Assembly: GCA_964494645.1 (NCBI GenBank)
Contig: CAZBSH010000069.1
Span: 1 to 9,667, forward strand
DNA length: 9,667 bases
Source: Christensenella sp964494645
Lineage (GTDB): Bacteria; Bacillota; Clostridia; Christensenellales; Christensenellaceae
Direction of reading: 5' to 3'
This document shows, one piece after another, positions 5,285 to 9,667 of the stretch. The position numbers and the translations under genes were made by a program. Position 1 is the stretch's first letter, and each line of letters begins with the position of its first letter. The notes below the pieces were generated by a model that had not been told where the DNA came from, searched no databases, and was given only the letters and a program-made list of their open reading frames with translations.

Positions 5285-5304
5285 TTACATATATTGCAAT
5301 GTAA
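5285..5304. promoter_or_regulatory. Inverted repeat upstream of the DUF1801 gene
   Basis: TTACAT (5285-5290) and ATGTAA (5299-5304) are exact reverse complements around eight bases, and the overlapping ATTGCAAT (5293-5300) is itself palindromic. It ends 23 bases before the DUF1801 start and just before its ribosome site, so it could be an operator. It does not match the Fur or PerR consensus as I know them. No convincing promoter overlaps it. Confidence 0.3.
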
Positions 5305-5327
5305 GCAGAACGCAGGAGGGAAAAAAC

Positions 5328-5681
5328 ATGACGCCCATAGACGAATACATTGCACAATGTCCGCCACAGCACCGCGAAAAGCTGGAGGAAATCCGGCAGG
5401 TCATCCGCGAGGCAGCGCCGGATGCGACAGAAAAGATCAGCTGGCGTATGCCAACATTTTACCTAAATGGAAATGTTGTGCATTTCGCCCTGCATAAATC
5501 ACATATTGGTTTTTACCCGGGCGCAAGTGGCGTGGAACATTTTGAACAAGAGCTTTCAGATTACAAGCATTCCAAGGGCGCGATCCGTTTTCCGCTAAGC
5601 GACCCCCTGCCGAAAGGTTTGATCAAGGACATCGTACGTTTTCGCGTGTTGGAAAACACCACCAAAAAACCAAAGGCTTAA
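5328..5681 (+). CDS. DUF1801 protein (YdhG/frataxin-like fold)
   Basis: The protein has 117 residues. It matches the DUF1801 (PF08818) group, whose Bacillus member YdhG (Fra) has a frataxin-like fold and was proposed as an iron chaperone for iron-sulfur and haem assembly. Signatures are IDEYIAQCPPQHREKLEEIR (4-23), ATEKISWRMPTFYLNG (33-48), VVHFALHKSHIGFYPG (50-65) and SKGAIRFPLSDPLP (82-95). It should be soluble and cytoplasmic. Many DUF1801 proteins have no tested function, so iron binding here is inferred from the family. An in-frame ATG at 5250 would overlap the SLOG stop, but ATG 5328 has AGGAGGG seven bases upstream and begins where the family begins. It lies 74 bases after the SLOG gene, with only a weak hairpin between, so co-transcription is likely. 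The leuS promoter starts 12 bases after its stop. Confidence 0.87.
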   Translation: MTPIDEYIAQCPPQHREKLEEIRQVIREAAPDATEKISWRMPTFYLNGNVVHFALHKSHIGFYPGASGVEHFEQELSDYKHSKGAIRFPLSDPLPKGLIKDIVRFRVLENTTKKPKA

Positions 5682-5693
5682 GCGCTGCCGCGA

Positions 5694-5722
5694 TTGACTT
5701 TATGCCCAAAATAGCCGATAAT
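5694..5722 (+). promoter_or_regulatory. Sigma-A promoter of leuS
   Basis: TTGACT (5694-5699) and GATAAT (5717-5722) each match five of six consensus bases and are separated by exactly 17 bases. Transcription would start near 5729, giving a leader of about 35 bases before the TTG start at 5764. That is too short for a T-box leader. Confidence 0.7.
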
Positions 5723-5763
5723 AATTGGGTATATTGAAATTTAAGATCGCGGAGGCGAAGGAA

Positions 5764-8178
5764 TTGAACTTTACAGATATCGAGAAAAAATGGCAACAAA
5801 AATGGGCTGACACAGGAATTTATAAATTCGACAAAAACAGCGAAAAGCCCAAGCACTATGTTTTGGAGATGTTTTCTTATCCGTCGGGCGCGAACCTGCA
5901 CGTCGGGCATTGGTACAACTACAGTCTTTCTGATACTTACGCGCGTTTTATGCGCATGACGGGGCACAATGTGTTTCACCCGATGGGGTTTGATGCGTTT
6001 GGGCTTCCGGCAGAAAATTATGCCATCAAAACAGGCATTCATCCGAGCGATTCCACGCTCAAAAATATTGAAACAATGGAAAAACAGTTACAGGCGATCG
6101 GCGCGACATTTGATTGGGATTATGAGCTTGTCACGTGCCTGCCCGACTATTATAAATGGACGCAGTGGTGCTTTTTACAGCTATATAAGCATGGACTTGC
6201 CTATCGCAAGGCTGCGCCTGTCAACTGGTGTCCTTCGTGCCAGACCGTTCTTGCGAACGAACAGGTTGTGGATGGCGCATGCGAGCGCTGCGGAACGCCG
6301 GTCACAAGAAAACATCTGACGCAATGGTTCTTTAAAATCACGGACTATGCAGAACAGCTTCTCGACGGATTAGACCGCATCGACTGGCCGGAAAAAACAA
6401 AGTTGATGCAAAAAAACTGGATCGGCAAGTCGCAGGGCGGCGAGATCAAGTTTGATATCGTAGGCGGCGGAGATTTCACCGTATTCACCACGCGCGCAGA
6501 TACGCTTTTTGGCTGTACCTATGTGGTCATTTCGCCCGAGCATCCGTTGGTCGACCGGATCACGACTTCCGTACAGCTCCCGGCAGTCAAAGAATATCAA
6601 GAATATGCGGCAAAGGCGACGGAGATCGATCGACTTTCAACAACGCGCGAGAAAACAGGCGTGTTTACGGGCGCTTATGCCATCAACCCCTTAAACGGAC
6701 GACAAATTCCGATCTGGACCGCAGATTATGTGCTTGCGAGCTATGGCACAGGCTGTGTGATGGCGGTTCCCGCGCACGACGAGCGCGACTTTGCGTTTGC
6801 GCAGAAATATGATCTGCCCATCGAACGCGTGATCAACGCGGCAGATAAAGACACAAACGATGAACTTCCATTCACGGAACACGGCATTCTTGTGAACAGT
6901 GATAAATATGACGGTCTTACGACCATCGAAGGGAAAAAAGCGATCCTTGACGATCTGCATCAGGAAGGTCGCGGCGGATTCAAAACCAATTACCGCCTGC
7001 GCGACTGGCTGGTATCGCGCCAGCGTTACTGGGGCGCGCCTATTCCGATGTTGTACTGCGACAAATGCGGCGAGGTTCCCGTACCGGAAGACCAACTTCC
7101 CGTCGAGCTTCCATATGATGTAAACTTTACGCCTGACGGTACATCGCCGCTTGCGAAAAAGGAAAACTTTGTAAACACCACCTGTCCTGTATGCGGCGGG
7201 AAGGCGACGCGTGATGTGGATACGATGGATACATTCGTTTGCTCTTCGTGGTATTACCTGCGTTATGCCGACAACAAAAACAATGAACAAGCGTGGAACA
7301 AGCAAGTAATTGATCACATGCTTCCCGTGGATAAATACATCGGCGGCGCAGAACATGCGGTCATGCATCTTTTGTACGCGCGCTTCTTTACCAAGGCGTT
7401 TCACGATATGGGCTACTTAAGCTTTGACGAACCATTTCGCTCCCTTGTACATCAGGGAACGATTTTAGGACCGGACGGCGAAAAGATGAGCAAGAGCCGC
7501 GGGAACGTTATCTCTCCTGACGACCTGATCAGCCAATACGGCGCAGACACACTGCGCATGTACCTTGCGTTCGGGTTCAATTATGTGGAGGGTGGTCCGT
7601 GGAACGACGACGGCATCAAGGCAATCAACCGCTTCTTAGAGCGTGTGGAACGCTTGGTAGGCTCAGTTGCGGCGCTTGAAGGCGGCAGCGGCAAAGCGGA
7701 CGCGGATTTGAATTACCAATTAAATTACGCCATCAAAAACGTGACGCACGATTATCCGATTTTCTCATTCAATACGGCGGTCGCGCGAATGATGGAACTT
7801 GTCAATGCGTTCTATAAGTACATGGACGCGCAGCCTGACAGCGTTTTTGCAAAGGATGTCGCTAAAAAACTGTGTCTGATCTTAGCGCCTGTCGCGCCGC
7901 ATTTTGCGGAAGAAATGTGGGAACGTTTGGGCGGCGAATATTCGATCTTTAACCGGAATTTTCCGCTGTGCGACGAAAGCGCGCTTGTGCGTTCAACCGT
8001 CAACATGGCGATTCAGGTAAACGGCAAGGTGCGGGCAAAATTTGATATTTCTTCGGACGCTTCCAAGGACGAGACCGAGGCTTTTGTACGAAGCGAATTT
8101 GCGAATTTGTGGGAAGGTAAGGAAATCGTGAAGTTTATCGTTGTGCCCGGTCGCATTGTGAATATTGTTGTACAGTAA
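5764..8178 (+). CDS. leuS: Leucyl-tRNA synthetase
   Basis: The protein has 804 residues, normal for a bacterial LeuRS (class Ia), which charges tRNA-Leu with leucine using ATP in the cytoplasm. The catalytic fold has the HIGH-type motif as HVGH (46-49) within YPSGANLHVGHWYNY, and KMSKS at 574-578 within GEKMSKSRGNVISPDD. Two CxxC pairs, C156/C159 with C173/C176 and C432/C435 with C474/C477, look like zinc knuckles. The CP1 editing domain is intact: the threonine-rich TTRADTLFG (242-250), and YGTGCVMAVPAHDERDF (327-343) with the conserved aspartate that removes mischarged amino acids. The signature SSWYYLRYAD (494-503) and the C-terminal QVNGKVRAKFD domain are present. I chose TTG 5764 because GGAGG (5751-5755) precedes it properly and MNFTDIEKKWQQKW is a typical LeuRS start; the frame is open further upstream to a TTG at 5725. 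It has its own promoter and a shared terminator. Confidence 0.98.
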   Translation: MNFTDIEKKWQQKWADTGIYKFDKNSEKPKHYVLEMFSYPSGANLHVGHWYNYSLSDTYARFMRMTGHNVFHPMGFDAFGLPAENYAIKTGIHPSDSTLKNIETMEKQLQAIGATFDWDYELVTCLPDYYKWTQWCFLQLYKHGLAYRKAAPVNWCPSCQTVLANEQVVDGACERCGTPVTRKHLTQWFFKITDYAEQLLDGLDRIDWPEKTKLMQKNWIGKSQGGEIKFDIVGGGDFTVFTTRADTLFGCTYVVISPEHPLVDRITTSVQLPAVKEYQEYAAKATEIDRLSTTREKTGVFTGAYAINPLNGRQIPIWTADYVLASYGTGCVMAVPAHDERDFAFAQKYDLPIERVINAADKDTNDELPFTEHGILVNSDKYDGLTTIEGKKAILDDLHQEGRGGFKTNYRLRDWLVSRQRYWGAPIPMLYCDKCGEVPVPEDQLPVELPYDVNFTPDGTSPLAKKENFVNTTCPVCGGKATRDVDTMDTFVCSSWYYLRYADNKNNEQAWNKQVIDHMLPVDKYIGGAEHAVMHLLYARFFTKAFHDMGYLSFDEPFRSLVHQGTILGPDGEKMSKSRGNVISPDDLISQYGADTLRMYLAFGFNYVEGGPWNDDGIKAINRFLERVERLVGSVAALEGGSGKADADLNYQLNYAIKNVTHDYPIFSFNTAVARMMELVNAFYKYMDAQPDSVFAKDVAKKLCLILAPVAPHFAEEMWERLGGEYSIFNRNFPLCDESALVRSTVNMAIQVNGKVRAKFDISSDASKDETEAFVRSEFANLWEGKEIVKFIVVPGRIVNIVVQ

Positions 8179-8190
8179 AATGAATCATCC

Positions 8191-8225
8191 AAAAACAGCA
8201 CGCCGGAATCCGGCGTGCTGTTTTT
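8191..8225. terminator. Bidirectional terminator between leuS and serS
   Basis: AAAAACAGCACGCCGG (8191-8206) and its exact complement (8210-8225) form a 16-bp stem around AAT. The core is GC-rich, with five A on one end and five T on the other, so it can terminate both convergent genes. It begins 12 bases after the leuS stop and ends 10 bases before the end of the serS coding region. Confidence 0.95.
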
Positions 8226-8235
8226 ATTTCCTTGC

Positions 8236-9507
8236 TTATTGCGCGCGAATGAACTCGCGCCCAATATACGGCTGCAATGCCTGCGGCACCTTGATGCTGC
8301 CGTCTGCTTGCTGATAATTTTCCATGATCGCCGCTACGGTACGCCCGACCGCAAGACCGCTGCCGTTTAATGTATGTACAAATTTCAGCGTTCCATCGTT
8401 GTCGCGGAACCGAATGCTTGCGCGGCGCGCCTGAAAATCTTCAAAGTTAGAACACGAAGAAATTTCAACATACCGTCCATAACTCGGCATCCACACCTCA
8501 ATATCATACGTTTTTGCGGAGGAAAAACCAAGGTCTCCGCCACACAGCAGTACGACACGGTAAGGAATCTGCAAAATCTGCAAAATACTTTCCGCATTTG
8601 CCACCAGCTTCTCAAGCTCCAAGTATGATTCGTCCGGTCGTGTAAATTTTACAAGCTCTACCTTGTTGAACTGGTGCAGACGAATAAGTCCTTTGGTGTC
8701 GCGCCCCGCGCTGCCCGCTTCCGCACGGAAGCACGGTGTATAGGCACAGCGATAGATCGGCAGATCTGTACCGTCAAGGATAGATTCGCGGTACATATTC
8801 GTGACGGGTACTTCCGCCGTCGGAATCAGGTACAGATCGGTATCTTCAATGTGGTACATATCTTCCGCAAACTTCGGAAGCTGTCCCGTACCTTCCATTG
8901 ATTTCTGATTGGCGACAAACGGAGGGATGACCTCCGAGTAACCGTTTTGCTCGGTATGCGTATTGAGCATAAAGTTCATAACCGAACGCTCGAGCCTCGC
9001 GCCCAGTCCTTTGTAAAACACAAAGCGGCTGCCCGCGACCTTTGCGCCAAGCTCCGGGTCGATAATATCAAGATCGCTTCCCAAATCCCAATGCGCCTTT
9101 GGCTCAAAATCAAATTTTGTGGGTTCCATAAACTTACGGATCTCCACATTGTCACTGTCATCCGTACCCGCCGGTACGCTTGCGTCCGGACGGTTTGGGA
9201 TCGTCATCATATATTTTTCGAGGTTTGCCGTCATAATCTGCAGCTCAGCGTCATAATCCTTGATTTGCGACGCAAGCTCCTTCATTTCAAGCATGATACC
9301 GGAAACATCTTCCCCATTTTTCTTGAGCATAGGGATATCCTTGGATATTTTATTCCTTTTTGCTTTCAGCTCTTCCACTTTTGTCATGAGCGCGCGCCGT
9401 TCCTCATCCAGCTTCATGACCGCGTCTAACGGGATTTCCTTGCTGCGTTTTTTGAGCGCGTCTGCAATTGTCTTAAAATTGTCGCGCAACACCCTTAAAT
9501 CAAGCAT
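8236..9507 (-). CDS. serS: Seryl-tRNA synthetase
   Basis: The protein has 423 residues, the usual length for bacterial SerRS (class II), which charges tRNA-Ser and also tRNA-Sec where present. Residues 1-105 form the long antiparallel coiled-coil arm that grips the tRNA-Ser long variable arm (MLDLRVLRDNFKTIADALKK at the start, heptad-rich to about 100). Class II motifs follow: TGQLPKFAEDMY (207-218), the TAE loop at 230-232, motif 2 YTPCFRAEAGSAGRDTKGLI (256-275), and motif 3 NGSGLAVGRTVAAIMENYQ (381-399), which carries the ATP-binding arginine. The ATG at 9505-9507 has GAGGT ten bases upstream. It follows the argS end by 43 bases with no terminator or clear promoter between, so the two are probably co-transcribed. 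It is convergent with leuS. No T-box sequence precedes it within the window. Confidence 0.98.
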   Translation of the reverse strand: MLDLRVLRDNFKTIADALKKRSKEIPLDAVMKLDEERRALMTKVEELKAKRNKISKDIPMLKKNGEDVSGIMLEMKELASQIKDYDAELQIMTANLEKYMMTIPNRPDASVPAGTDDSDNVEIRKFMEPTKFDFEPKAHWDLGSDLDIIDPELGAKVAGSRFVFYKGLGARLERSVMNFMLNTHTEQNGYSEVIPPFVANQKSMEGTGQLPKFAEDMYHIEDTDLYLIPTAEVPVTNMYRESILDGTDLPIYRCAYTPCFRAEAGSAGRDTKGLIRLHQFNKVELVKFTRPDESYLELEKLVANAESILQILQIPYRVVLLCGGDLGFSSAKTYDIEVWMPSYGRYVEISSCSNFEDFQARRASIRFRDNDGTLKFVHTLNGSGLAVGRTVAAIMENYQQADGSIKVPQALQPYIGREFIRAQ

Positions 9508-9550
9508 TTTTCTTTTAACCTCTTCTCCATCAAATAAACTTGTTTCGTAT

Positions 9551-9667
9551 TTACATCTTATTCGGCGCTTTGATACCCAGCAACGAAAGCCCCGTTTTGA
9601 GCGTGTTTTTCACTGCCCGCGTCAATGCAACACGCGCGTTTGTCTGCTCTGCGTTCTCGTCAATGAT
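9551..9667 (-). CDS. argS: Arginyl-tRNA synthetase, C-terminal end (runs off right edge)
   Basis: Thirty-eight codons and a TAA stop (9551-9553) enter from the right edge. The peptide contains NARVALTRAVKNTLKTGLSLLGIKAPNKM, which matches the end of the DALR anticodon-binding domain of ArgRS. That domain characteristically closes with an RL.L.RA...VL..GL.LLGI.AP..M pattern. Its position directly upstream of serS on the same strand suggests a shared transcript of two synthetases. Only about 7% of a normal ArgRS is visible, so nothing can be said about the catalytic part. Confidence 0.85.
   Translation of the reverse strand: MIDENAEQTNARVALTRAVKNTLKTGLSLLGIKAPNKM

Noticed and set aside
5250..5327. 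Upstream start for DUF1801 overlapping the SLOG stop
   Set aside because: An ideal AGGAGGG precedes ATG 5328 and the protein from there matches the family start; the 26 extra residues are not family-like.
5725..5763. Longer leuS start at TTG 5725
   Set aside because: It falls upstream of the predicted transcription start and has no ribosome site, while TTG 5764 has GGAGG at proper distance and a normal LeuRS N-terminus.
6691..7404. 237-residue minus-strand frame inside leuS, and a 160-residue plus-strand frame at 8947-9429 inside serS
   Set aside because: Both are antisense shadows of intact synthetase genes and have no domain signatures.
1..9667. Search for tRNA, rRNA, IS elements, integrases, CRISPR repeats and phage genes
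   Set aside because: None was visible; the gaps are short and accounted for by promoters, terminators and palindromes.

Overview
The window reads as chromosomal housekeeping DNA of a low-to-mid GC Gram-positive bacterium, most likely a member of the Clostridia (Bacillota). The signs are strong AGGAGG-type ribosome binding sites, near-consensus sigma-A promoters with 17-bp spacers, an ECF vitamin-transporter S component with no energising genes beside it, a clostridial-type DUF1015 protein, and TTG used as a start codon. I cannot name a genus. No rRNA, tRNA, transposase, phage gene or CRISPR array is visible. Gene density is high and no gene-free stretch exceeds 250 bases.

Left part (1-3622): the 5' part of a DUF1015 gene runs off the left edge on the minus strand. 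Upstream of it, on the same strand, is a MocR-family (GntR helix-turn-helix plus aminotransferase-fold) regulator. It is divergent from an ECF-transporter S component. The 161 bases between these two genes hold a perfect 15-bp palindrome abutting the regulator's -10 box and three TACAAT-type hexamers spaced exactly 21 bp apart. This looks like a local circuit in which a PLP-binding regulator controls itself and an uptake protein, plausibly for a B6 vitamer. The transporter gene ends head-on inside a GNAT acetyltransferase gene, with a 9-bp overlap of coding ends.

Middle part (3594-5681): a double-zinc-ribbon TM2 membrane protein has a strong promoter and its own terminator. An AT-rich XRE/HTH_26 regulator gene follows, with its terminator touching its stop codon. 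A perfect 39-bp palindrome separates this regulator from the divergent YpsA-like SLOG (DUF1273) gene, which is followed by a DUF1801 (YdhG/frataxin-like) gene. The regulator and palindrome stand out in base composition from the surrounding genes and are the most accessory-looking part of the window.

Right part (5694-9667): leuS, with its own promoter and a short leader, converges on serS. A perfect 35-bp inverted repeat with A and T tails serves as terminator in both directions. Upstream of serS, on the same strand, is the 3' end of argS, so argS-serS is probably one transcript. The three aminoacyl-tRNA synthetases look complete where visible and ordinary.

I found no large undescribed system. 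The items most worth a second look are the 39-bp palindrome between the HTH and SLOG genes, and the 21-bp-phased sites between mocR and the ECF gene.
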